From: an uncultured Bizionia sp.
Lineage (GTDB): Bacteria; Bacteroidota; Bacteroidia; Flavobacteriales; Flavobacteriaceae
NCBI GenBank assembly: GCA_947496215.1
Contig: CANMCF010000001.1
Location: 434,001-498,000 of the forward strand
Direction of reading: 5' to 3'
Length of the DNA: 64,000 nt
The first letter of the stretch is position 1; every line of letters begins with the position of its first letter. The notes beneath the pieces are model-generated. The model did no database searches. It had not been told where the DNA came from and saw only the letters and a program-made list of their open reading frames with translations. Shown here piece by piece: positions 27,625 through 35,142 of this stretch. Made by a program: the position numbers and the translations under genes.

Positions 27625-28938
27625 CTAACTGTCTTGGGTGTTATATTTTGCTTTAATTGTATTCAACAACTTTTTGGCATGATTCAAATCAAGCGTAAAA
27701 ATAGCTTGATAGACCCTGTCCAAAATAGTTTGAAGCCTATTGTCACCTTTATACTTTTTCCTTAGCAAGTATAGGTCATAAGGCAATTGCAAATCATCAA
27801 AAGTATATGGTACACCGGTATAACTCTGTATTTCTTCCAAAAAGGAAAACCCAAATTCGTCTGTGGGTTCCAAGACAGTACCTTCCCCATAGTCGTTCCA
27901 AGTAATCAGCTGTATGAATTCCACGGGGTAGGAATCTGATAATTCAAGGGTCGCATTCAAGACCTCGGTTCCACTGTTGGGAATTACCCAATCATCATCC
28001 GTATTTTGTCGCCATCCCCCTTCGTAATAGAAGTCATCAAACCCTGGATAGGCCCCTCCTATCGTCTGTATGTTGTTTTGAACCGAATAGTCATAATAAT
28101 TGTTGAGCGTCGCCATGTGATTTATGTCAACCCAGCTAAATTCACCACCAGCATATTCTCCCAATATGTCACTGGTTTCCCATAGACTGACAAAATGGGG
28201 AGCTGAATCCAATTGAGGAACTATAATGTCCCAATCCAGTGGATCCGTAATGTAATTTGGCCCAAAGAGGAACAATAGTTCCGAGTCGTTTATTTTTATG
28301 TAATTGTCACTTGTAAAGTATGTGCCTTGAATATATTGCAAGTCTTGAACTGCAGCAGCAACACTGGAACTATCGACTTTTTGCGTTGTTGAATATTGAA
28401 CAGTCTTGTCTTCATACATTATGGCAAACTCCACCCCCACGTCTTCAATTTCCGTGATGAATGATTCCGTGCTGTTCTTCAATGCTAGATAGTCATTTAC
28501 ATCCCTACTGCTGTACCAATCAAAGATAACACCATCTATACCCGACAATTTCATTAACAACATGTGATATTCCTGCAAATCATCGTCATTGGAAGAATAC
28601 GGACCAATCAATGGGTAATAATGAGAAGCAATTTCTCTTTTGCCATTGTCATCCACAATGTTTGGATCTTTGTTGGTCATGGTCCAATGTTGTCCCCAAA
28701 AACCATCATGCTCCAAATTGTAAAACCAAGGCATGTAATGAACATACACTTTCTTCGCATTGGTCTTTGGGACATCGACAGGATCCGGTTTGGCCTTTTG
28801 AGTCATCATTTCTTGATAGGCCCTTTCAAGAATATCATCGATTTGTTTGTTTTCCGTGTCAAGTGCAATGTCATTGGAACAGCTCATGACCAATAGCAAT
28901 ATGAAGGTCATCTTGAACAATCTGGTTTTCACGATCAT
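27625..28938 (-). CDS. GH99/GH71-like glycoside hydrolase lipoprotein
   Basis: 437 residues: N-terminal lipoprotein signal (lipobox VMSC, Cys around 20), then a TIM-barrel-like enzyme of the GH99/GH71-like group. Key segments: VYVHYMPWFYN, FWGQHW, LSGIDGVIFDWYSSRD and ITWNDYGEGTVLEPT (acidic residues expected at the active site). The C-terminal 70 residues are helical. Members act on alpha-mannan or alpha-1,3-glucan, or are uncharacterised; the true substrate here is unknown. It has no TonB/SusD neighbours, so it is not part of a polysaccharide utilisation locus in this window. Confidence 0.82.
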   Translation of the reverse strand: MIVKTRLFKMTFILLLVMSCSNDIALDTENKQIDDILERAYQEMMTQKAKPDPVDVPKTNAKKVYVHYMPWFYNLEHDGFWGQHWTMTNKDPNIVDDNGKREIASHYYPLIGPYSSNDDDLQEYHMLLMKLSGIDGVIFDWYSSRDVNDYLALKNSTESFITEIEDVGVEFAIMYEDKTVQYSTTQKVDSSSVAAAVQDLQYIQGTYFTSDNYIKINDSELLFLFGPNYITDPLDWDIIVPQLDSAPHFVSLWETSDILGEYAGGEFSWVDINHMATLNNYYDYSVQNNIQTIGGAYPGFDDFYYEGGWRQNTDDDWVIPNSGTEVLNATLELSDSYPVEFIQLITWNDYGEGTVLEPTDEFGFSFLEEIQSYTGVPYTFDDLQLPYDLYLLRKKYKGDNRLQTILDRVYQAIFTLDLNHAKKLLNTIKAKYNTQDS

Positions 28939-29501
28939 AGATTTCTATATTTTTGGATTCACTAAAATTATCGATAATTGACATTGGTCATTCATAATTA
29001 AGACCAGTGGATTGAATATGTAGATAGGAAACCATTATCCTTAGACGAAACCATTTCATGGCATTTTTGCAATTCTGCCCTTTAAACAGCTCAAATAACG
29101 CACTTCATACAACTAATTATCAATGACTGTTCAAGTATTACATGGTAGAACATTACCGGGTTTACTGATAAAAGCTTAGATGTCGGACACAATTATCAAG
29201 TCTTTGAAAAACACCAAGAAATTATAAATCCATATGTCTTTTATAAGGATATATTTACTATTTTTGGGAGAGGCCAAAAACAATGCATTGGTTTCCAATT
29301 AAAAACGTTACTTCCCTACAATTTACGTTTGTTTTAAATAATTATTACAATTTTTAATACATGTATTTCATGAAGTATCCATACTGCCCTTTTTGTCATC
29401 TTGCACACTTTGCATTCAAACGACAAAACCACTGATGTCATTATGGTTGGCATACTTCTACCCCAAACTCATTAACCCATAAATACTTTACACAATCGAT
29501 T
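28939..29501. other. Intergenic region between divergent genes
   Basis: About 560 bases, AT-rich. A near-match box TACTTTAC lies around 29485 just before the 132-residue ORF. I see no other gene, repeat or strong hairpin. Confidence 0.45.
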
Positions 29502-29900
29502 ATGATAGCAACACCTACCATTGATTCCTCTCAAACGACCCAAGACGACTACTACTATTTAACCGAAGGCATGAAATTTAGAGACCAAACCGGTGCAGAT
29601 CTAAAAGCTGGATACGAATTGAGGGAAGCCTTCAAGACCGCTCTAAAAAAGACAGAATTCACATTTTATTTCTTCAATCACAAGGGAAGCAATACCACCA
29701 AGGCGCTCTCTGTAAAAATAGTGAACACCAAAAAAGACGAAACTTCCTATCTATGTGTGCCTTTTGACAACGCTGCCTTGTATTTGGAATACTTCGAGGA
29801 CAGAAAGAAATTAAAAGGCAAGGCAGACAAGTATTACGATTATGTCTATACCCTATTTACTACAAAGTACATTCAACAAAAACAGAATGAGACCAAATAA
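29502..29900 (+). CDS. Hypothetical 132-residue cytosolic protein
   Basis: The ORF starts MIATPTIDSSQTTQDDYYYL. There is no signal peptide or membrane helix. It is a mixed alpha/beta protein with FTFYFFNHKGSNTTKALSVK and a Lys-rich C-terminal helix. Codon use is like the surrounding core genes and a strong terminator follows 6 nt after the stop, so it is a real monocistronic gene. I do not recognise the family. Confidence 0.7.
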   Translation: MIATPTIDSSQTTQDDYYYLTEGMKFRDQTGADLKAGYELREAFKTALKKTEFTFYFFNHKGSNTTKALSVKIVNTKKDETSYLCVPFDNAALYLEYFEDRKKLKGKADKYYDYVYTLFTTKYIQQKQNETK

Positions 29901-29905
29901 AAGGT

Positions 29906-29939
29906 CATAAAAAACACGTAGTTCCACGTGTTTTTTATG
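29906..29939 (+). terminator. Terminator after the 132-residue ORF
   Basis: CATAAAAAACACGT (29906-29919) and ACGTGTTTTTTATG (29926-29939) form a perfect 14-bp stem with a 6-nt loop. The stem's own A and T runs make it able to work on both strands. Confidence 0.8.
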
Positions 29940-30404
29940 GTAAAAGATTAATTGCTTTGGTAGAATCATAAAATAGCCATGGTGGTTATGGTTTTCAGTA
30001 AACGTTGCTTTCTTGTTATTTGTACGTTTGTTGTCATTAAACAAACGGAATAATACCATTGTTCTGCTTTTAGAACAATGCCATATTTTGTTTTGATGCA
30101 AGTCCCATCAAATTAATCGAAATACGCCATTAGAATTGTAGTGACATAAGGAATATAAGTGCAATACACTTATATAATAGTTGTTTGCAATAACTCATTT
30201 CGATGTGACAATTTTTTCGGAGGATTACGCGGGGTTTCGGAGTTTTCTAGGAGGATATGTCCAAGTATTTAGCGATGATATCGTGGAGAGTTTCACTATC
30301 CAAACGCTAACACGTTACATAATACTTGATCAATTTCGTGATTTTTTTTTACAAAGTCAAAATTTAGTGTAAACCATGTCCCTTAACGAACATTAGACAA
30401 ACCA
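29940..30404. other. Non-coding stretch with first boundary element of the accessory array
   Basis: About 465 bases. At 30144-30180 lies ACATAAGGAATATAAGTGC followed by AATACACTTATAT, with inverted arms TATAAGTG/CACTTATA. The core recurs at 34105-34140. The sequence between 30181 and 30372 is open in one plus frame (63 codons) but lacks coding character, and I do not call it. Confidence 0.45.
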
Positions 30405-30974
30405 ATGATAAATCTAATAAAACATATAGACTCAAGAATGTCTTTAACACAAGAAGAAATAAGTTTGATTGAAAAGCATTTTCTTGTTGAAGAAATTGAA
30501 GCACAAACTAATCTTTTAGAGGCTGGAAAAACAGAACGATACATTTATTTCTTAAGCAGTGGAATTGTAAGAGGTTACCAAAATATAAATGGAAAACTAA
30601 TCATAGAACATCTTGTTGATGAACAGAACTTTTTTACTTCTATCGAAAGTTTTATGAGTGAAACACCTTCGCCTGATTATTTCGAAACTGTGACCAACTG
30701 TAAACTTCTAAAAATTTCCAAACCAGATTTAGACCTTTTGAGGAACTATTCAACTAAATGGAATACGATAATTGAAAGTATAAATAATGAACATTTAAGT
30801 TGTAAAATGGAGAGAGTTAGAGATTTTCAAACACTTTCTGCTAAAGAACGTTATTTAAAATTTATAAAAGAAACCCCCAATTTAGCTTTAAATGTTTCTG
30901 TAGAGAACATCGCTTCTTTTCTAGGTATGGAACCTCAATCTTTAAGTCGTATTCGCAAACAAATCACTTTCTAA
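30405..30974 (+). CDS. Crp/Fnr-family transcriptional regulator
   Basis: 189 residues. A cyclic-nucleotide-binding-like beta-barrel (about 20-115; RYIYFLSSGIVRGYQNINGK) is followed by a helical hinge and a C-terminal helix-turn-helix (SVENIASFLGMEPQSLSRIRKQI), typical of small Bacteroidota Crp/Fnr members that sense unknown signals. The gene is notably more AT-rich than the flanking core genes. It directly precedes an epimerase gene (38 nt to the ORF, 62 nt to the chosen start) and may regulate it. Confidence 0.88.
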   Translation: MINLIKHIDSRMSLTQEEISLIEKHFLVEEIEAQTNLLEAGKTERYIYFLSSGIVRGYQNINGKLIIEHLVDEQNFFTSIESFMSETPSPDYFETVTNCKLLKISKPDLDLLRNYSTKWNTIIESINNEHLSCKMERVRDFQTLSAKERYLKFIKETPNLALNVSVENIASFLGMEPQSLSRIRKQITF

Positions 30975-31035
30975 CAAATGTTATTTTTAAATCTTTAATT
31001 ACTCTTGAACTTTGCTCAAACAAAAAAATATAATA

Positions 31036-32052
31036 ATGAGCAAAGAAATATCATTAATTACAGGAGCAAACGGACATCTAGGAAACAACTTAGTAAGATT
31101 GTTACTTTCCAAAAAACATAAAGTAAGAGCATCTGTAAGGAATTTAAAAAATGTACAACCATTTGATGGTTTGGACTGCGAAATCGTTCACGCAGATATT
31201 ACAGACAGAGAATCTCTTAAAAAAGCCTTTAAAAATGTTACAAACTTATATGCTGTTGGAGCAAATTTCAGTATGTGGGCAAAAAATCCAAAAGTAGATA
31301 TCTATGACAATAATGTTAAAGGAACACAAAATGTATTTGATATTGCGAATGAATGTGGTATTAAAAATATTGTTTTTGTAAGTTCTGTAGCATCATTAGA
31401 TTTTACAAAATTACCAGCAGATGTCAATAACGGCTATAACAAAGACAGAAGAAATTGGTATTATAATTCTAAAAATGATTCTGACAAACTCGCTTTAGAA
31501 TTAGGGAGAAAATATAGCATTAGAACCGTTTTAGTTTTACCATCTGCAATGATTGGCAATGAAGCCCATAAATTAAGCTATTCTAACAATTTAGTTTCAC
31601 AAATAATTAATGGCGAAATCCCTATTGATACAAACATAACACTCAATTGGGTCGATGTAAAAGATGTAGCCTTAGGTTCTTACAATGCTATGAAAAAAGG
31701 AAATAATGGTGAGCGTTATATTTTAGCAAACGAAGAACATACTTCAATGCAAGAAAGTGTAAAAATCGCATCTGAAGAATTTCCTGAATTGAAATTAAAA
31801 ATACCAAAAAAAGTACCCAAGTGCTTATTGTATTCCGTAGCAGGTCTAATGGAATTTACAAGTAAAATGTCAGGAAAAGAACCACAATTACAACGACATT
31901 ATTTAGATATGTTTTATGGCTTAAAGCAAGATTATAACATCACAAAATCACGAAATGAAATAGATTTTAACCCGAAACCATCAAAACAAGCCTTAATTGA
32001 AGCAATGAAGTACTTAAAAAACGAATGGAAACAACAAAACAATTTAAAATAA
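31036..32052 (+). CDS. NAD(P)-dependent epimerase/reductase (extended SDR)
   Basis: 338 residues from the ATG at 31036 (MSKEISLITGANGHLG); an in-frame start 24 nt upstream would add an unlikely MLKQKNII. Rossmann motif TGANGHLGNNL, later VFVSSVASLDF and the active-site-like YYNSKNDSDK (YxxxK region altered to YNSK). Resembles dihydroflavonol-4-reductase-like SDRs. The substrate is unknown. Its stop codon overlaps the start of the DUF2147 gene by one base (TAATG). Confidence 0.85.
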   Translation: MSKEISLITGANGHLGNNLVRLLLSKKHKVRASVRNLKNVQPFDGLDCEIVHADITDRESLKKAFKNVTNLYAVGANFSMWAKNPKVDIYDNNVKGTQNVFDIANECGIKNIVFVSSVASLDFTKLPADVNNGYNKDRRNWYYNSKNDSDKLALELGRKYSIRTVLVLPSAMIGNEAHKLSYSNNLVSQIINGEIPIDTNITLNWVDVKDVALGSYNAMKKGNNGERYILANEEHTSMQESVKIASEEFPELKLKIPKKVPKCLLYSVAGLMEFTSKMSGKEPQLQRHYLDMFYGLKQDYNITKSRNEIDFNPKPSKQALIEAMKYLKNEWKQQNNLK

Positions 32053-32471
32053 TGAAACATCTATTTTTACTATTAATAATTGTTTCAAGCTTCACAGCCA
32101 AAGGACAGACTATTATTGGGCAATGGGAAACCTATGACGACAAAACCAAAGAAAAAAAAGCAGTCATTGAAATTTATAAAACGAATGATTTCTATTTCGC
32201 AAAAATAATTGAAAATTTTGTTGGAGATAAAAATGCAATTTGTGAAAAGTGCAAAGGGAATAAAAAAAACAAACCAATAATTGGATTGGTAATTATCGAG
32301 AACATTAAGAAAAGTGACAACGAATATAGTGGAGGAACAATATTAGACCCTGAATCTGGAGAAACTTACAGTTGCCATTTAGAATTAAAAGACAGTAACA
32401 AACTGAAAATAAGAGGGTTTATCGGATTCTCACTCTTTGGAAGAACCCAATATTGGAATAAAAAGAAATAA
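32052..32471 (+). CDS. DUF2147 secreted protein
   Basis: 139 residues from the ATG at 32052. Signal peptide MKHLFLLLIIVSSFTAKGQ, then the DUF2147 pattern: IIGQWETYDDKTKEKKAVIE, a Cys pair AICEKCKGN, PIIGLVIIENIK, GGTILDPESGETYSCHLEL and IRGFIGFSLFGRTQYW. The lipocalin-like fold probably binds a small ligand; function is unknown. It is translationally coupled to the SDR gene. Confidence 0.9.
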   Translation: MKHLFLLLIIVSSFTAKGQTIIGQWETYDDKTKEKKAVIEIYKTNDFYFAKIIENFVGDKNAICEKCKGNKKNKPIIGLVIIENIKKSDNEYSGGTILDPESGETYSCHLELKDSNKLKIRGFIGFSLFGRTQYWNKKK

Positions 32472-32794
32472 AAACGGCTTACAACACCGTATCCTATGAA
32501 AAGCCCTAGTCCAGTTCTCTAAAGATAATTAATATTTTGTTTTTTTGCTTAAACCACCTTTTTTTTCTTTTAATATAACTTGCTCCGCATCCTATGTGTG
32601 ATCGATTCCCTTTGTGAAACGTCACCAGCATCTCTATGATTATAAGCTATAACAAACCCGGTCACTTGCTATAAAAATGTGATTCCACCTCAGGCGGATC
32701 ACCCACATTGTTTTGTGATACGAGCTTCAATTTCATGAGCTTTAGTTATTGTCCTTTGTTCTTACTTATTCCAATACCCCTGCTCCCTGCTCCC

Positions 32795-32817
32795 GCTAGT
32801 TTGTAACTAGTGGCGGC
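32795..32817 (+). repeat. REP-like palindrome, copy 1
   Basis: GCTAGTT-TGT-AACTAGTGGCGGC. The stem pairs GCTAGTT with AACTAGT (one G-U), the loop is TGT, and a GTGGCGGC-type tail follows. It shares its layout with copies at 32849 and 33949. Confidence 0.6.
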
Positions 32818-32848
32818 AAGAGTAAGAAGTAAAAAAAAGCCAGCTAGC

Positions 32849-32871
32849 GCTCGTCTGTGACGAGTGACGAC
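32849..32871 (+). repeat. REP-like palindrome, copy 2
   Basis: GCTCGTC-TGT-GACGAGTGACGAC: perfect CTCGTC/GACGAG stem with a TGT loop and a GTGACGAC tail. It differs from copy 1 at matched stem positions, so the structure is conserved while the sequence changes. Confidence 0.65.
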
Positions 32872-32950
32872 ACAAGGAGCTTCTTTAAGCACTCATCAAA
32901 AACGAGTACCAACCATACATAACAACCATTGATTTGATCTTTTTAAATAA

Positions 32951-33023
32951 TGGTTGAGAATATTTGATTTTCATTTCCTTGCATTGTCATTGTTTTAAGA
33001 GAACCACTATCTTTGATATGTAT
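32951..33023 (+). repeat. Direct repeat copy 1, before the metallophosphoesterase gene
   Basis: 73 bases matching 34027-34099, with an uninterrupted shared block TTGTTTTAAGAGAACCACTA and TCTTTGA. It ends 25 nt before the metallophosphoesterase start. Copies lie 1,076 bp apart. Confidence 0.75.
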
Positions 33024-33025
33024 GT

Positions 33026-33036
33026 TATAGTTACCA
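33026..33036 (+). repeat. Boundary motif TATAGTTACCA, copy 1
   Basis: The 11-mer TATAGTTACCA lies 12 nt before the ATG of the metallophosphoesterase gene. The same 11-mer lies 13 nt before the next gene's ATG (34144-34154). Confidence 0.55.
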
Positions 33037-33048
33037 CTAATTTAAGAA

Positions 33049-33861
33049 ATGACGAACTTAACCAGAAGACAATTTATTAAAAGAGGAGTTTTAGCCTCAA
33101 TTGGACTAGTTCTTTTGGATTCACTTTGGTTTGAGAGATATGTAATTGATTGGAATTATTTTGACATCTCAAAATCAGAAAAGGAAAAAATAAAAATCAT
33201 TCAAATTTCGGATTTACATTTTGACCAATTAAGGTACTTCCACAAGAGTATTGCTAAAAAAATAAACTCAATAAAACCCGATTTAATATTTATAACCGGA
33301 GATTCTGTTGACAAAACAGAAAAAATAAAATCTCTGAATGAATTCCTTGAATTAATTGACAAATCCATCAAGAAGTATGCGATAACTGGAAATTGGGAAT
33401 ATTGGGGAAATGTTGATTTGACTGAGCTTAAAAGCGTTTATTCAAAAAACAATTGCGAACTATTGATAAACGAAAATCGAACTATTTCAATAAAAAATCG
33501 TGAAATGTCCATAATCGGAATTGATGATTTAGTTGGCGGAAAAGCTGATTTTGGAAAGGCTATTGAAAATCTAAAAGAAACTGAAACCAATATTGTTTTA
33601 TCACATTGTCCTGAACACAGGGATATAATTGCAAAACAAAAAGGACTTTTAAATATTGATTTAGTACTTTCTGGTCATACTCACGGCGGACAAATCACAT
33701 TTTTAGGAATTATTCCTTTCAAACCTAGAGGAAGTGGAAAATATTTAAAGGGTTGGTATAAGGAATCCGAACCGAAAATGTATATATCTAAAGGAATTGG
33801 GACAAGTATTTTGCCCATTCGATTTGGAGCAAGAGCGGAAATGGTAGAAATGGAAATATAA
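33049..33861 (+). CDS. Tat-type signal metallophosphoesterase (YkuE-like)
   Basis: 270 residues. The N-terminus has a twin-arginine signal (TRRQFIKRGVLASIG). Metal-binding motifs of calcineurin-like phosphoesterases follow in order: QISDLHF (Asp55, His57), TGDSVD (Asp85), TGNWEYWG (the usual GNH motif with Trp in place of His, as in several YkuE-type members), LSHCPEH and SGHTHGGQI. It is a plausible membrane-anchored or periplasmic phosphodiesterase, possibly acting on UDP-diacylglucosamine-like lipids, but the substrate is unproven. Very AT-rich, and bracketed by long direct repeats. Confidence 0.9.
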   Translation: MTNLTRRQFIKRGVLASIGLVLLDSLWFERYVIDWNYFDISKSEKEKIKIIQISDLHFDQLRYFHKSIAKKINSIKPDLIFITGDSVDKTEKIKSLNEFLELIDKSIKKYAITGNWEYWGNVDLTELKSVYSKNNCELLINENRTISIKNREMSIIGIDDLVGGKADFGKAIENLKETETNIVLSHCPEHRDIIAKQKGLLNIDLVLSGHTHGGQITFLGIIPFKPRGSGKYLKGWYKESEPKMYISKGIGTSILPIRFGARAEMVEMEI

Positions 33862-33948
33862 AAGCTACTGGCAAAAATGCCATAATAGTCAATATGGGTT
33901 TGGTACTTATCCCAAAAATAATTGCTTTGAAACCAAGGCCCAGCTGTC

Positions 33949-33971
33949 GCTCGTCTGTGACGGGTGACGAC
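33949..33971 (+). repeat. REP-like palindrome, copy 3
   Basis: GCTCGTC-TGT-GACGGGTGACGAC, exactly 1,100 bp after copy 2 and with one stem mismatch. The preceding CAGCT and the following ACAC are also shared with copy 2. Confidence 0.65.
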
Positions 33972-34026
33972 ACGGCTTCCTAAACCATTCCTAACAAACG
34001 AGTGCTCTCCATAGTTTAAAGGATAA

Positions 34027-34099
34027 TCGTTCAGAATATTTAATTTTCATTTCTTAGTATTACCATTGTTTTAAGAGAACCACTATCTTTGAGATACAT
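34027..34099 (+). repeat. Direct repeat copy 2, before the three-TM protein gene
   Basis: Partner of 32951-33023. It is followed by a 43-nt insertion (34100-34142) containing GCACATATAAGGAAAATAAG and TGCAATTAATTGTGC, and then the TATAGTTACCA motif. Confidence 0.75.
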
Positions 34100-34104
34100 A
34101 TTGC

Positions 34105-34154
34105 ACATATAAGGAAAATAAGTGCAATTAATTGTGCTTATGCTATAGTTACCA
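34105..34154 (+). repeat. Boundary element with inverted arms and TATAGTTACCA
   Basis: ACATATAAGGAAAATAAG is close to ACATAAGGAATATAAG at 30144. The palindrome GCAATTAATTG and the motif TATAGTTACCA (34144-34154) follow. It ends 13 nt before the start codon at 34168. Confidence 0.55.
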
Positions 34155-34167
34155 GACATTGCCGAAA

Positions 34168-34554
34168 ATGACGAAAAAACAACGAAAAATATTTTATCCG
34201 ACAATATTCATTTTAGGATTATTTTTAATGGCTTGGCAAATCACAATATTAAGGAATACAATAATTGATTTGAAAATCTTAATCGGAATTGTCCTTATTG
34301 TGGGAGCTATAACTTTTGTTGTTGACTTCAAAAATTATGGAAAAACTTATAAATACAGCGGAGTTAGACTTTATTTTTATTCTTCTATGCATTATTTGTG
34401 CGGATTTGGATTTATGGCTTGCTCAATCTTTATGCTAACGAATTACTACTTTGCTGACAAAACACCTGTAAAAGAAACGTTTGAAATTATTGAACGCTCA
34501 TCTTTACCTGGAAGAAATATCACAGAGAAGAGAGAAAACCAACTTTCCGAATAA
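34168..34554 (+). CDS. Hypothetical membrane protein, three TM helices
   Basis: 128 residues from the ATG at 34168 (MTKKQRKIFYPTIFILG); the longer frame from 34132 would translate the boundary element and is rejected. Three hydrophobic helices at about 9-30, 40-58 and 75-103, then a charged cytoplasmic or periplasmic tail. No known motif. It is followed 14 nt later by a 40-codon ORF, suggesting a short operon of accessory genes. Confidence 0.7.
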   Translation: MTKKQRKIFYPTIFILGLFLMAWQITILRNTIIDLKILIGIVLIVGAITFVVDFKNYGKTYKYSGVRLYFYSSMHYLCGFGFMACSIFMLTNYYFADKTPVKETFEIIERSSLPGRNITEKRENQLSE

Positions 34555-34568
34555 ATTATGGTGGAAAA

Positions 34569-34691
34569 ATGAAAGAATTAGTGTTTAATCACGAATATTA
34601 TGAAAAAATGAACTTTTATACAAATGTGGAATTAGAAGTCAGAAAAGGGTATTTTGGTTTTGATATTTTAGAAAATAAAAGACTTAATTGA
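34569..34691 (+). CDS. Small 40-residue protein
   Basis: The product begins MKELVFNHEYYEKMNFYTNV and continues with ELEVRKGYFGFDILENK. The composition looks coding. Its TGA stop overlaps the TTG start of the next gene (TTGA at 34688-34691), a translational-coupling arrangement. An upstream four-codon mini-ORF (ATG at 34557) also overlaps its ATG. No family recognised. Confidence 0.45.
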   Translation: MKELVFNHEYYEKMNFYTNVELEVRKGYFGFDILENKRLN

Positions 34692-35032
34692 AAACTGTTG
34701 ATTTTTTTAAAATAAAGACAAATTATCTCGGAATTGGAATTAGGTCAGTTCTCTTTTTGGGAATTTTATTACTTCTGATTTTAATTGAGATACTTGCATT
34801 TTTTCTAATTTATGGTTCTGGAGCAAGTTCGAGCAGAATTGCCGAATTATGGTATGTTGATTTAATTTTGAATTACCTTCCAATTATACTTGTTGGCGAA
34901 TTTTTAGTTTATAAAATAGTAAAAACTTATAGAAAACAGGAATACGTGAATTTCAAGACAAATTTGATAACACTTTTGATTTTGGTTTTTCTATTCTCAA
35001 TCAGAAATCAACTCGAGCAGCTGATTATCTGA
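34688..35032 (+). CDS. Hypothetical membrane protein, three TM helices
   Basis: 114 residues from a TTG start that overlaps the stop of the 40-codon ORF. Predicted helices are at about 20-42 (VLFLGILLLLILIEILAFFL), 55-75 and 90-106 (LITLLILVFLFSI). AT-rich, and no motif is recognised. It ends just before another boundary-type sequence (ACAACGTGTGGTAACACC at about 35045). Confidence 0.6.
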   Translation: MKTVDFFKIKTNYLGIGIRSVLFLGILLLLILIEILAFFLIYGSGASSSRIAELWYVDLILNYLPIILVGEFLVYKIVKTYRKQEYVNFKTNLITLLILVFLFSIRNQLEQLII

Positions 35033-35142
35033 AATGAAAAATAAACAACGTGTGGTAACACCCTTTATAATTCATTGTATGTAATTGCCTACTTACGAAA
35101 GTTCTCGTGGACTCTCTATCTGTGATTTATTTGCTAAATTTA

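Larger units (their letters stand above)
32472..33048. other. Non-coding accessory spacer with boundary element, palindromes and repeat
   Basis: Begins with ACGGCTTACAACACCGTATC, a gene-end sequence style frequent in flavobacterial accessory regions. Around 32678-32701 is an imperfect GC-rich palindrome (GTGATTCCACC / GGCGGATCAC). Two REP-like hairpins (32795, 32849) and copy 1 of the 73-bp repeat (32951) follow. No ORF is credible. Confidence 0.5.

Noticed and set aside
30181-30372. A 63-codon open frame upstream of the Crp/Fnr gene
   Set aside because: It overlaps the boundary element, lacks a normal start, and its residue composition does not look coding.
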